A stretch of DNA of 64,000 nt from Treponema sp. (lineage in GTDB: Bacteria > Spirochaetota > Spirochaetia > Treponematales > Breznakiellaceae): NCBI GenBank assembly GCA_009782555.1, contig WRIV01000003.1, positions 106,011 through 170,010 of the forward strand, given 5' to 3'. The position numbers and the translations under genes were made by a program. Shown here piece after piece: positions 1-8,707 of this stretch. The notes below the pieces were generated by a model. It made no database searches. It saw only the letters and a program-made list of their open reading frames with translations, and had not been told where the DNA came from. Position 1 is the stretch's first letter, and every line of letters starts with the position of its first letter.

Positions 1-1028
1 ATCATCTTAAAGGTAAGGGCTTCGTTCGGCGTTTTGCCGAGCCCCAGGGCAAAACGGCGCAGGGTTTCTTCGCCCAGCATGGGCCAGGTTCCTTCGGGAA
101 GGTACAGAGTAGCTCCCATGGCGCGGGCATGGTGATCGCCGGGAGAACCGCTTTCTATAACAGAAGCAGGATCGGCGATATGCACATAGAGGATATGCCG
201 GCCACGATCATTTTCCAGAGAAAGGGCGTCATCCGGATCGCTGCTCCAGGGACTGTCGATGGCAAAGGCGGGAAAATGAGTCAGGTCCCGCCGTTCCAGC
301 GTCATTTGCGGCGCCGGTGTTTTTTCTAAAAAAAAGTTTTCTCCGGGGGAAAGACCGCAGCGCCGGGGATAGGGATTTACCCGATTGTTCCAGAAACCGC
401 ATTCAAGAAAAAGACGGTGGGCTTCCTGGGGAGTTTCATGGCGGCCCAGTTCCTTCATTGTTCTGCTCTTGTCGGTTTTTCCGTAAGCCAGCGCTTCCAC
501 GTCCTGTAAAAAACGGCCATCCTCTGCGGGATTACAAGCGCCGTTCCGCAGCCTCTCCAGAAATGCTTCTCTTTCGCTGTTTTCTTTTGCCCTGTCCTGC
601 CGTTTCTCTTCCAGGGCGCTCAGCTCCGCCGCGCTTCTGGCGCTTATGGCGGATGCGGTTCCGGTAAAGAAAAGGCCGTCCGCCAGAAGGAGCCGGGCGG
701 ACCAGGCACTTTTAGGGGTGAATTCGCCATAGGCTAATTCTGCCAGCTCCTGGATGTCTACCGGCTCGCCGCCGTTTTCTATCAGTTCCCATGCTTCCCG
801 CAGATTTGCATAGTTTTGTTCCTGCCCATTTTGGGCAGCCAGGCCAGTCAAGTCATTAAATGGCCCGGGGTGGAGGACTTCAATATCTTTCTCCCGGACT
901 TTTATGGTCTCCGGTTCCCTGTCTGTCCCCGCCAGGATGGTTATTTTTTCGCCCCGATCTGCGGGGCCGGTAACCAGGGCGGGACGGCCCTTGTACCAGA
1001 CCAAAGCGTAAAGGCCAGGTTTATTCAT
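1..1028 (-). CDS. RNB-domain exoribonuclease (RNase II/R family), N-terminal part
   Basis: Partial gene: the left window edge cuts it, leaving about 342 residues from the start. The first 250 residues are an unassigned N-terminal region. Near the cut the protein enters an RNB catalytic domain, with the pattern AIDSPWSSDPDDAL holding the Asp cluster that binds Mg2+ in RNase II/R, followed by HILYVHIADPAS, the usual next strand. The family degrades single-stranded RNA 3' to 5' in the cytoplasm. The start ATG at 1028 is preceded by no Shine-Dalgarno; a TATCAT hexamer ends six bases upstream, which would make the mRNA leaderless. Whether it is closer to RNase II or RNase R cannot be told without the C-terminus. 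Confidence 0.85.
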   Translation of the reverse strand, partial: MNKPGLYALVWYKGRPALVTGPADRGEKITILAGTDREPETIKVREKDIEVLHPGPFNDLTGLAAQNGQEQNYANLREAWELIENGGEPVDIQELAELAYGEFTPKSAWSARLLLADGLFFTGTASAISARSAAELSALEEKRQDRAKENSEREAFLERLRNGACNPAEDGRFLQDVEALAYGKTDKSRTMKELGRHETPQEAHRLFLECGFWNNRVNPYPRRCGLSPGENFFLEKTPAPQMTLERRDLTHFPAFAIDSPWSSDPDDALSLENDRGRHILYVHIADPASVIESGSPGDHHARAMGATLYLPEGTWPMLGEETLRRFALGLGKTPNEALTFKM

Positions 1029-1078
1029 TGCTGGATGATATGCTCCGCCGGTTATAGTATCGTCTCCCTTGGGATGAC

Positions 1079-1780
1079 ATGATTAATCCTAATAACGGGG
1101 GTTCGGATATTCAACCCCGAACAAGACGCATTGCTTTTTTTGCCGGTTTCGGCAATACTAATCCCATGAGCGGAACACCGGGGATCGATTCCTTAGATAT
1201 GGAAGAACTGCATAAATCAAAGCGCTCCGAGACACAAAAAGCCCTGGAAGCCTTATGCGATGCCAGACGCAGCGCCCTTGTCCAGCTTCAGAAAATCCAA
1301 ATTCTGTTTAAATACTTGAATTGGAAACAGCAGGAACAGATTAACAGCCAGGGAAGGGGCTCCCTGGAAAAAATCAACGCCATTACTGAATCCCTTTCTT
1401 TAATAGAATACTCAAAAAATTATTCAGGGGAGTTTTCCCGCATTGCCCTGGTTCCCGCGGAAAAAACCCGTTCTTCCGAAATACAGCGGATAAAGATAAT
1501 GCGAAAAAATATTCTTCAATTCGGGATCATCCAGGCCAGGGCGGAGGAATTAATCGGCGCCATCGTCAAATCGGCGGCGGTCTTTAGTCGTCAATATAAA
1601 ACAGCGTGCCGGGAACTTTTTCCCCTGGGGTTTATCTCCAGATTATGGCGAAGCGCCAGACGGCTGTTCAACGGATCCTATTTTTCCTGGCGGGATATGG
1701 GATGCCTGGGGAATCTGGGAATGACCGCCGTTTTTGTCCTTGCCATGGCGGAAGCTCCCGTAGCGGGAGACCGGCGGTGA
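1079..1780 (+). CDS. Hypothetical protein, helix-rich
   Basis: 233 codons from the ATG at 1079. A GGGA run lies just upstream and a TATAGT hexamer at 1053-1058, so this start has some support; an internal ATG at 1166 is the alternative. The product is mostly charged helix with a more hydrophobic C-terminus (around residues 200-228, including an FVLAMA stretch). I recognise no domain. Its stop overlaps the GTG of the next gene (GTGA), so the two are probably translationally coupled. Function unknown. Confidence 0.55.
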   Translation: MINPNNGGSDIQPRTRRIAFFAGFGNTNPMSGTPGIDSLDMEELHKSKRSETQKALEALCDARRSALVQLQKIQILFKYLNWKQQEQINSQGRGSLEKINAITESLSLIEYSKNYSGEFSRIALVPAEKTRSSEIQRIKIMRKNILQFGIIQARAEELIGAIVKSAAVFSRQYKTACRELFPLGFISRLWRSARRLFNGSYFSWRDMGCLGNLGMTAVFVLAMAEAPVAGDRR

Positions 1781-2148
1781 TAGAAAAAACTGCGGACCTG
1801 TATTCCCGCCTGCCCGACTCAATTCCCTTAGCCGATGCGGAACATGCGCTGGAACTTCTGGCGGAATTTAAACAGGAAACCGAATTAACCAAACGGGACA
1901 GGGCAAAGGCGGCGGCGGTCAAGCAAATTGCCCTGGCGGAGATCACAAAAAAATATGATTTTTATGAAAAACTCTTCGCCGCCGTTTTTGCCGAACGAAG
2001 GGCCGTGGCGCAGGAATTTTTTAGGGTTATCGATCAGGGGATCCGCGAAAAAAACAATGACCTGGTGCTGGCGGGACTTTCCAGCCTCTCCGGCATGGTT
2101 GCTTCGAGCCCCCTGACCCATCTGGGAAAAGACACCCTTTTAAAGTAA
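1777..2148 (+). CDS. Hypothetical helical protein, coupled to upstream gene
   Basis: Starting at the GTG at 1777, this reads 123 codons (VIEKTADLYSRLPDSIPLAD...). The reading frame is open further upstream, but that stretch lies over the previous gene and looks non-coding (rich in Arg, Cys and Gly), so the overlapping GTGA start is preferred. The product is a predicted all-helical, charged protein resembling a coiled coil, without signal peptide or membrane segment. It ends 10 bases before the omptin gene. No family recognised. A single frameshift joining it to the preceding gene is possible but not needed. Confidence 0.55.
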   Translation: MIEKTADLYSRLPDSIPLADAEHALELLAEFKQETELTKRDRAKAAAVKQIALAEITKKYDFYEKLFAAVFAERRAVAQEFFRVIDQGIREKNNDLVLAGLSSLSGMVASSPLTHLGKDTLLK

Positions 2149-2158
2149 AATTGTTTTC

Positions 2159-3166
2159 ATGAGAACAACTCAAATTTTTTCCAGATCTAAAGTTTCGAAA
2201 AAACCGTTATTGTTTGTTTTTTTTTGTATTTTTTTTAATTTTCAAGCCGCAGCCCAATTAATGAAAATAGGCAGCCATGACCTGTCCATTGGTACCTCCC
2301 TGGGTTTTTTGGCAGGCGAAGGTGAAGAAATTGTTTACAGAAACGAAATTTCCAGCCACAAACTGAGCCAGCTGCTGTGGAAGTTTGAACCGGTGGTTTA
2401 TGCCGGTATTGATCTAAACTATAACTGGAAACTGCCGCTTCCGTCAGGCAGAATAAGCTTATTTGCCGGCACGTCCTTTAAATTTGGGCTGCCCAGCGGG
2501 CAAGGTGCGGTAGAAGACAGAGACTGGATGCATCCCAGCATTACTGATTTCTTGACCCATTATTCTGTAAGTACGATAAAAACAGAAAACGCCATATTGC
2601 TGGATACCGACATAGGAACCGCATTTGCCATATCCGAAAACTTTTCGGTAAAAGCATTCATTTCCTATGGGTTTATGCATTTTTACTGGAAGGCAAAGGG
2701 CGGTTCATTTTTATATCCTGATGATGACGGTGATAATTTTTATTATCCAAATAGCATTACTGTGGGGACCTATAAACAAACCTGGCATATATTATCGGCG
2801 GGAACATCCCTTTACTACCGGTTTAATCCCAAATTCGATATTGAACCATTTATTAAGGTAAGCCCCTTAATTTGGTGTTCATCCTTGGATGAACATTTAG
2901 CGGCTGAAAAAGTTATTACCGATACCATGTTTGGCGGGCTCTTCCTGGAATTTGGTTTACAATTTTCTTTTAAGCCCGCAGATTTTCTGACATTGTCGTT
3001 GTTCTGCACAGGCCGGATTATAGACGGCGCCAGGGGAAACGGGTTTTATGAGGGAGACGGAGTTCTTAAAGAGACAGGAAAGCCCACATTGACGGCAAAA
3101 AACATGGCTGGAGCGGGTTATAACGCGGCAGTTTTTGGAGCGGCAGTAAAGCTGAATATATTCTAA
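2159..3166 (+). CDS. Omptin-family outer-membrane aspartate protease
   Basis: 335 residues with an N-terminal signal peptide (hydrophobic 16-31, ending AAAQ). The rest matches the omptin barrel in order: KLSQLLWKFEP near residue 68, DRDWMHP with Asp120 and Asp122, a GGSFLYP strand near 181, GTYKQTW near 203, DEH with Asp244 and His246, and a C-terminal strand ending in aromatic Phe. The Asp pair and Asp-His dyad correspond to OmpT Asp83/Asp85 and Asp210/His212, so the active site looks intact. Omptins are outer-membrane proteases that cleave at basic residues and usually need LPS for activity. Two T runs (9 and 8 bases, 2217-2236) lie in the signal-peptide coding region and are candidates for slippage. 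A TAAAAT hexamer ends seven bases before the ATG. Confidence 0.88.
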   Translation: MRTTQIFSRSKVSKKPLLFVFFCIFFNFQAAAQLMKIGSHDLSIGTSLGFLAGEGEEIVYRNEISSHKLSQLLWKFEPVVYAGIDLNYNWKLPLPSGRISLFAGTSFKFGLPSGQGAVEDRDWMHPSITDFLTHYSVSTIKTENAILLDTDIGTAFAISENFSVKAFISYGFMHFYWKAKGGSFLYPDDDGDNFYYPNSITVGTYKQTWHILSAGTSLYYRFNPKFDIEPFIKVSPLIWCSSLDEHLAAEKVITDTMFGGLFLEFGLQFSFKPADFLTLSLFCTGRIIDGARGNGFYEGDGVLKETGKPTLTAKNMAGAGYNAAVFGAAVKLNIF

Positions 3167-3193
3167 GAAGGGCATGAACGGCGCAGCGAGGGA

Positions 3194-3222
3194 TTGAATA
3201 AAAAAAGCTATTTAAGTATGAT
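3194..3222 (+). promoter_or_regulatory. Promoter of lolA, predicted leaderless
   Basis: A -35 TTGAAT (3194-3199), a 17-base spacer and a -10 TATGAT (3217-3222), then exactly six bases to the ATG at 3229. Sigma-70 initiation would fall on the A of the start codon. No Shine-Dalgarno is present. Confidence 0.65.
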
Positions 3223-3228
3223 ATAGTC

Positions 3229-3897
3229 ATGAAAAAAGCTCTTTTTTTGGCAATACTGACCCTTTTTGGCGGCCTTTTTCTTTCACCGCAAGAAATTCTT
3301 ACTGCCAAACGTTATCTGGAACAGGTTTCCGAACAATATGGTTCAATCAGGACCTATGTTGCCCGGATAAATATACAAAGCGGGGGAACCAATATGGCCG
3401 GCACGGTTTATGCCATGATGCCCAACTTCCTTCGCATTGATTTTTCTTACCCCGCAGAACAGGTGGTTCTCTACAATGGGGAAAACCTGATGATCTTTCT
3501 GCCCGGCGAGAGGGCCATTTTGAATCAAGTCGCTGCACAGGGGGGAGCGAACATAGCCACCGCCCGGGGGCTTACCCTGCTGCTGCGTAACTATGTACCG
3601 GCATTTGTGGTGGGTCCCGCTCCGGTGCCCATCGAGCCCGGTTCCAGCGAAATGGTGGTTAAGCTTAAGCTGGCGCGCCGTAACTCCGGAGAAGGGTTTA
3701 CCGAAATCATCCTGGACATCTCCCCGGATACCAAGTTTATCCGGCGCATTACCGGCAAAACTATTACCGATGTTACGGTACGATTTGATTTTTCCGGCGT
3801 CAGCATTAATACCGGTATCCCTGAACGGCTTTTTGTGTTTGAGTCTCCTCCTTCCTCCAATATGTATAATAACTTTCTGTTACGGGGCACCGACTAA
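3229..3897 (+). CDS. lolA: LolA-like periplasmic lipoprotein carrier
   Basis: 222 residues with a signal peptide (KKALFLAILTLFGGLFLSPQ). The mature part fits the LolA fold: a helix with YLEQVSEQYGSIRTYVARI, then strands such as MAGTVYAMMPNFLRIDF and VVLYNGENLMIFLPGERAILNQV, in the order seen in LolA. LolA ferries lipoproteins from the LolCDE complex across the periplasm to the outer membrane. It is the first gene of a run lolA, RodZ-like, rimO, helicase and aminotransferase-like with gaps of about 20 bases or overlaps, so probably one operon. LolB was not seen in the window. Confidence 0.8.
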   Translation: MKKALFLAILTLFGGLFLSPQEILTAKRYLEQVSEQYGSIRTYVARINIQSGGTNMAGTVYAMMPNFLRIDFSYPAEQVVLYNGENLMIFLPGERAILNQVAAQGGANIATARGLTLLLRNYVPAFVVGPAPVPIEPGSSEMVVKLKLARRNSGEGFTEIILDISPDTKFIRRITGKTITDVTVRFDFSGVSINTGIPERLFVFESPPSSNMYNNFLLRGTD

Positions 3898-3917
3898 GAG
3901 CGGTTCAGGAGAAGCAG

Positions 3918-4985
3918 GTGGAATCTCTTGGCGACAAGCTAAAAACAACTCGTGAGGCCAAGGGTTATACCTATGATTTTGTGGGCAGAGAAACGAATAT
4001 AGCCCGCCGCTATCTGGAGGCCCTGGAAAACGAACACTTTTCCAAATTTCCCGGTGAACCCTATCTGCTTGGTTTTTTGCGAAACTACGGCGAATATTTG
4101 GGATTGAATGTGGATGAACTGTTTTCCATGTACCGGGCCATAAAAATTCAGGAACAGCCCGTTCCGGTGGAACAGCTTTTAAAATCTCCCCATTCTCTTT
4201 CCAGGCCGGTGATTGCTCTGATTGCCGCGGCGGCGCTGCTCGTCCTTGCCGGCGTGAGTTATCTAATCTTTGCCAGAATTCCGGCAGAACCGCCCCAGAG
4301 AAATTTGATTCAGCTTCCCATGGAGTACACGCTGGAAGGATCCTTTTTGGAACGGCGTTTCTACAAGGGAGATACGATCCTGGTAAACCTTGGAAATGAA
4401 CAATGCAGGATTGAACTTCGCAGTTTAGAAGATCCCTTGACCCTCATCATCCCCGGGGGCAGCGTCAAGCTGAACCTGTCCGGAGATACCGGAGTGGACC
4501 TGAACGGAGACGGCATCGCGGATATGCTGGTAACCCTTTCGGACTACGATCCAAGAACGCCCAATGCCGGGGCGCTGATTCGGTTTGATTTAAACGTTAA
4601 TTACGTCCCGGAGATTACATTGAATCCTGATCTTTCTCCGGATCAGGCGGCGGCCCAGGCTGGTACGGTGATCTTTACTTCCACCAATACCTATCCCTTT
4701 ACCATGGATATCCAGTTTCAGAGTTACTGTATGTTCCGGTGGGAGGTAGACCGGCGGGAAAGAACGGAGCGGTATTTTTCCAGGGGAGACAAACTGACCA
4801 TACCGGTGCAGAACACGATCCGGCTCTGGTCCTCCAACGCCACGGCGGTAACGACGGAACTGAATGGAGCGGGCCGGAACGTAACGCTGAACCTGGGGAC
4901 CGCCGGCGAAGTGGTGGTAATCGATCTGCGCTGGATCCGGGACAACGACGGCAGGTTCCGGCTCACCCAGTACAGGCTTGAATAG
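3918..4985 (+). CDS. RodZ-like membrane protein with cytoplasmic HTH
   Basis: 355 residues from a GTG at 3918, preceded by AGGAGAAG, a good ribosome binding site. Residues 1-75 are a Cro/RodZ-type helix-turn-helix (GDKLKTTREAKGYTYDFV, then RYLEALENEHFSKFPGEPYLLGFLRNYGEYLGL). A single membrane helix spans about 97-118, and a long periplasmic part with two beta-rich segments follows. This is the layout of RodZ, which links MreB to the wall elongation machinery, including the C-terminal beta-domain. Many spirochetes carry such proteins, so the exact role may differ. It is followed 21 bases later by rimO. Confidence 0.78.
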   Translation: MESLGDKLKTTREAKGYTYDFVGRETNIARRYLEALENEHFSKFPGEPYLLGFLRNYGEYLGLNVDELFSMYRAIKIQEQPVPVEQLLKSPHSLSRPVIALIAAAALLVLAGVSYLIFARIPAEPPQRNLIQLPMEYTLEGSFLERRFYKGDTILVNLGNEQCRIELRSLEDPLTLIIPGGSVKLNLSGDTGVDLNGDGIADMLVTLSDYDPRTPNAGALIRFDLNVNYVPEITLNPDLSPDQAAAQAGTVIFTSTNTYPFTMDIQFQSYCMFRWEVDRRERTERYFSRGDKLTIPVQNTIRLWSSNATAVTTELNGAGRNVTLNLGTAGEVVVIDLRWIRDNDGRFRLTQYRLE

Positions 4986-5006
4986 CCTCTTAGACGGCTT
5001 TATCAA

Positions 5007-6437
5007 ATGTTTTACTTTCTTGATCCCTTTGGCTGTGCTAAAAACCAGGTGGACGCCGAAATTATGGCGGCCCGGCTTAACAAAGCAGGCTGGGCAGGGA
5101 CTGATGATCCTGACGGGGCGGATCTGATCATCGTTAATTCCTGCGGCTTTATCGAAGCGGCCAAAAGGGAATCGATCAACGCCGTCCTTGCCTGGAAAAA
5201 ACAATACCCGGAAAAAAAAATCCTCCTGGCCGGGTGCCTTACCCAACGCTACCGTTCTGAACTGGAAGAAAACCTTACCGAAGCGGACGGCTTTGCGGGC
5301 TGTGATGATCTGGATCGGGTGCCGGAAAGAGCTGCGGAAATTTTTCAAGAGGACCTGATAAAACCGGCGAAATCCGGAACCCAATCCTCTGCGGCACCTG
5401 CCTTCGGCCCCCCGGCAGAGTCCGGCGCTGTGCTGAGTTCGGACCGCGGGTTACGGCCTCTCCTTGGTTTTCCCGGTTCGGCGTATGTTAAAATTTCCGA
5501 AGGCTGCAGCAACCGTTGTTCCTTTTGCGCCATCCCCCTGATTCGGGGGCCCCTCCGGTGCCGTGTTATTCCCGATATTGTAGAGGAATGCAAGCAGCTT
5601 TTGGATCGGGGGGTAAAGGAAATATGTCTTATCGGCCAAGATCTGGCTTCCTATGCGCTGACCGCCGGCGGAACTGCAAAGGGCATTTCCGCTTTGGCCT
5701 CTCTTTTAGAAGCCATCGCCGGACTGACCGGAGATTTTTGGATCCGGCTCCTCTACCTCCATCCGGATCATTTTCCCCTGGATATTCTGGATATTACTGC
5801 CAGAGACCGCCGCTTTCTCCCCTACTTTGACATTCCCTTCCAGCATGCTTCTTTCCGGATCCTTTCGTTCATGGAACGGAGCGGCAGCGGAGAAACCTAC
5901 CTTCGTTTGCTGGATAGGATCCGCTCCAGGATCCCCGATGCGGTGATCCGCTCTACTTTTCTGGTTGGCTTTCCCGGCGAGACCGAAGAAGATTTTGAAA
6001 CACTCCTTGCATTTCAGCAGCAAGCCCGTTTTGACTGGCTGGGGGTTTTTGCCTGGTCCAGGGAAGAAGGGACCGCCGCATATTCTTTTAAGGGAAGGGT
6101 GAGCAAAAAAACCGCCGCCCGGCGCAAGGCCCTTATTGAAGAACAGCAGGTGTCCATCACCGAAGAAAAGATGAACCGGTTTGTGGGCCGAAACCTGGAT
6201 GTGTTGGTTGAAGAAGAACTTGCGGACACACCGGATCCCGGCAATTCTGCCCATGAATCTTCTGCTTCCTCGCTTTGGCTGGGGCGGTTCTTTTTACAGG
6301 CCCCGGAGGTGGACGGTGCGGCGGTAATACGGACTGTTCCTGCCGCCGGAATTCCAGCGCTAAAACCTGGAGCCCTGATCCGGGGAACAGTACAGGCCCG
6401 GCGTGGTTTTGATCTGGAAGTACTGGTGCAGCAATGA
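5007..6437 (+). CDS. rimO: Ribosomal protein S12 methylthiotransferase RimO
   Basis: 476 residues. Domain order is an N-terminal UPF0004 [4Fe-4S] domain (FLDPFGCAKNQVDAE, then VNSCGF and LLAGCLTQRY supplying three Cys), a radical-SAM domain with CSNRCSFCAIP at about residue 170, and a C-terminal TRAM-like beta domain. RimO adds a methylthio group to the S12 aspartate next to the decoding centre. It is longer than usual by about 35 residues, owing to a Pro/Ala/Ser-rich insert between the first two domains (near residues 115-150). The start ATG has no clear Shine-Dalgarno. The stop overlaps the helicase start by four bases (ATGA), which suggests coupling. Confidence 0.93.
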   Translation: MFYFLDPFGCAKNQVDAEIMAARLNKAGWAGTDDPDGADLIIVNSCGFIEAAKRESINAVLAWKKQYPEKKILLAGCLTQRYRSELEENLTEADGFAGCDDLDRVPERAAEIFQEDLIKPAKSGTQSSAAPAFGPPAESGAVLSSDRGLRPLLGFPGSAYVKISEGCSNRCSFCAIPLIRGPLRCRVIPDIVEECKQLLDRGVKEICLIGQDLASYALTAGGTAKGISALASLLEAIAGLTGDFWIRLLYLHPDHFPLDILDITARDRRFLPYFDIPFQHASFRILSFMERSGSGETYLRLLDRIRSRIPDAVIRSTFLVGFPGETEEDFETLLAFQQQARFDWLGVFAWSREEGTAAYSFKGRVSKKTAARRKALIEEQQVSITEEKMNRFVGRNLDVLVEEELADTPDPGNSAHESSASSLWLGRFFLQAPEVDGAAVIRTVPAAGIPALKPGALIRGTVQARRGFDLEVLVQQ

Positions 6438-8707
6438 CAGATATTCCTGCCTACCTGGAAATTCTCAATCCCGAACAGCGGAAAGCGGTCCTCCACAATG
6501 GAAAAAGCCTGCTAATCCTGGCCGGAGCGGGATCGGGGAAGACCAGGGTAATTACCACAAAAATTGCCTATCTGATCCGGGAGAGGGGTTTTGATCCCCG
6601 TTCTATTCTGGCGGTAACCTTTACCAACAAGGCGGCCCGGGAAATGGCGGTCCGGGCGCAGCAAATCGAAGGCCGGGCGGGGGACGCCATGATGCGGACC
6701 TTTCATTCTTTTGGGGCATGGTTTCTCCGCCGTTACGCCGCCCTGGCGGGGATCAACTCAAACTTTGTTATCTACGATGACGATGATACGATTTCCCTTT
6801 TGGGGACCATTGACGAAGACAGTTCCCGCCCGGCGCTAAGGGAAACGGCGGCGCGGATTTCCAGGGCCAAGGACTATTTTCTTTCTCCTGAGGATCCGGA
6901 ACTGGATCTGATTGACTACCGTCCGGAGTTCAGAAAGATCTATACCCGGTACGAAGAGCGGCTGAAAAAAATCGGCAATGCGGATTTCGGCGATTTAATA
7001 AAAAAACCGGTGGAGATACTTCGCTCCAATCCTGATTTAGCCCGCCGTCTTCAGGAACGGTTTAGGATGATCTTGGTGGACGAATACCAGGATTCCAATA
7101 TTGCCCAGTTCAAACTTCTTGCCGAACTGACAGGGTCCGGTACCTGCCTTTGCGTGGTGGGAGATGATGATCAATCCATCTATCGTTTCCGGGGTGCGGA
7201 GGTACGGAACATCCTGGAGTTTCCCGAACGTTTTCCCGGTACGGATCTGATCCGGCTTGAACGGAATTACCGTTCTTTTGCTCCGATTCTGACGCTGGCC
7301 TCTTCGGTGGTGGATCACAACCGGGGCCGGCTGGGAAAAACCCTCCGGGCCGAGCGGGGGGAAGGGAAACTTCCCACCCTGGCGTTCCTTCCCGATCAGG
7401 ATGAGGAAGCGGCATTCTGCGCCGAATTAATCCAGCGTTCGGTACAAGCCAGAGATTCCGGTTCTGCCCGCTATGCGGACTGGGCCATACTGTACCGGAC
7501 CAATGCCCAATCCCTGGGGTTTGAAACAGAACTGCTTCGGCGGAACATTCCCTATAAAGTAGTGGGGTCCTTGAAATTTTACCAGCGGGAGGAGATCAAG
7601 GATGCCCTGGCCCTGTTGGCCCTGCTGATCAATCCTCTGGACGAGGTAGCCTTTCGCCGCATTATCAACAAGCCTGCCCGGGGTATTGGAGGAAAATCTC
7701 TGGACACGATCCTCGAAACTGCCTTTGCCGCTTCTCCGCCGGAAGGAGGTCTTTTGGCGGCGGCCCGGACTTGTTCGCTTTCTGCAAAAGCCGCGGCGGG
7801 AATAGAAACCTTTGCTTCTTTTATGGACAAGGCCGGCTCAATCCTTTCTGTGGAGAATTCAGCAAAATCAACAAAACCTGCAAAAGCCGCCGCACAATAC
7901 GGCGCATCGGTAAAGTCAAAGAAAAGTCTTATCCGCGCAGGTGCAGGTCTTTCGGTCTGCGCCGCTTCCCTGATCCTTGATTCGGGACTGGCGGAATATC
8001 ATTCTTCTCATGATGAAATTAACGGATACCAGCGGCTGGGGAATCTTCAGGAACTGGTCAATGCCGCAAGCCTCTATCGATCCTCCATGGAAGGGCTGGC
8101 GGAATTCCTGGAACACATTGAATTGGATCGCTCCATCGAAGAAAACAAAGAAATGGATGCCGATTCAGTAACCCTTATTACCCTGCATAACACCAAGGGC
8201 CTGGAATTCAGGAAAGTGATTCTTTCCGGCCTGGAGCAGGGAGTTTTTCCAAGGGAAGACAAAGAAGGGGATGATATGGAAGAAGAGCGGCGGCTCTTTT
8301 ATGTGGGAGCCACCAGGGCAATGAATGAATTGTATCTCTGTTCCTGTGCATTCCGCCGCATGTACGGAAGAACAAGCCCCATGCTTCCCTCCCGCTTTCT
8401 TTATGAAGCGGATAAATCGTCCCTGCGGATCATTGGAAGCGCTCCTGCCGGTTTCGGCAAGATCAGCAAGTCCGATGGGCGGCCCGGCAGGAGACCCTCC
8501 GTAAATGCCGCCAAAATTTCTTCCGACGGCCGCTGGAAACAGGGAGATCGTTTGTTCCACGATGACCAAGGCTACGGCGCGGTCATGGATATTACCGAAA
8601 CCGAAGACGGTCCAGCGGTAAAAGTCCGCTATGATAACGGACAGACAACCCGTTTTTTAAGCTTGTACCAAAGCGGAAACTTTACCAAAATGAAGGATGA
8701 TGATTAA
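6434..8707 (+). CDS. UvrD/PcrA/Rep-type DNA helicase
   Basis: 757 residues of a superfamily 1A helicase with all motifs visible: I GAGSGKT (31-37), Ia AVTFTNKAAREM, II VDEYQDSN, III VVGDDDQSIYRFRGA, V TLHNTKGLEFRKVIL and VI EERRLFYVGATRAM. The C-terminus carries a small Tudor-like domain (GDRLFHDDQGYGAVMDI...) seen in PcrA, which binds RNA polymerase. These enzymes unwind 3' to 5' in mismatch and excision repair and in clearing stalled forks. A Lys/Ala/Ser-rich low-complexity stretch near residues 470-505 interrupts domain 2B. The gene overlaps rimO by four bases and the next gene by eleven. Confidence 0.92.
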   Translation: MTDIPAYLEILNPEQRKAVLHNGKSLLILAGAGSGKTRVITTKIAYLIRERGFDPRSILAVTFTNKAAREMAVRAQQIEGRAGDAMMRTFHSFGAWFLRRYAALAGINSNFVIYDDDDTISLLGTIDEDSSRPALRETAARISRAKDYFLSPEDPELDLIDYRPEFRKIYTRYEERLKKIGNADFGDLIKKPVEILRSNPDLARRLQERFRMILVDEYQDSNIAQFKLLAELTGSGTCLCVVGDDDQSIYRFRGAEVRNILEFPERFPGTDLIRLERNYRSFAPILTLASSVVDHNRGRLGKTLRAERGEGKLPTLAFLPDQDEEAAFCAELIQRSVQARDSGSARYADWAILYRTNAQSLGFETELLRRNIPYKVVGSLKFYQREEIKDALALLALLINPLDEVAFRRIINKPARGIGGKSLDTILETAFAASPPEGGLLAAARTCSLSAKAAAGIETFASFMDKAGSILSVENSAKSTKPAKAAAQYGASVKSKKSLIRAGAGLSVCAASLILDSGLAEYHSSHDEINGYQRLGNLQELVNAASLYRSSMEGLAEFLEHIELDRSIEENKEMDADSVTLITLHNTKGLEFRKVILSGLEQGVFPREDKEGDDMEEERRLFYVGATRAMNELYLCSCAFRRMYGRTSPMLPSRFLYEADKSSLRIIGSAPAGFGKISKSDGRPGRRPSVNAAKISSDGRWKQGDRLFHDDQGYGAVMDITETEDGPAVKVRYDNGQTTRFLSLYQSGNFTKMKDDD

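Noticed and set aside
129..1082. Three plus-strand reading frames of 66-116 codons
   Set aside because: They lie opposite the RNB-domain gene, whose motifs on the minus strand are unmistakable, and their own sequences resemble nothing.
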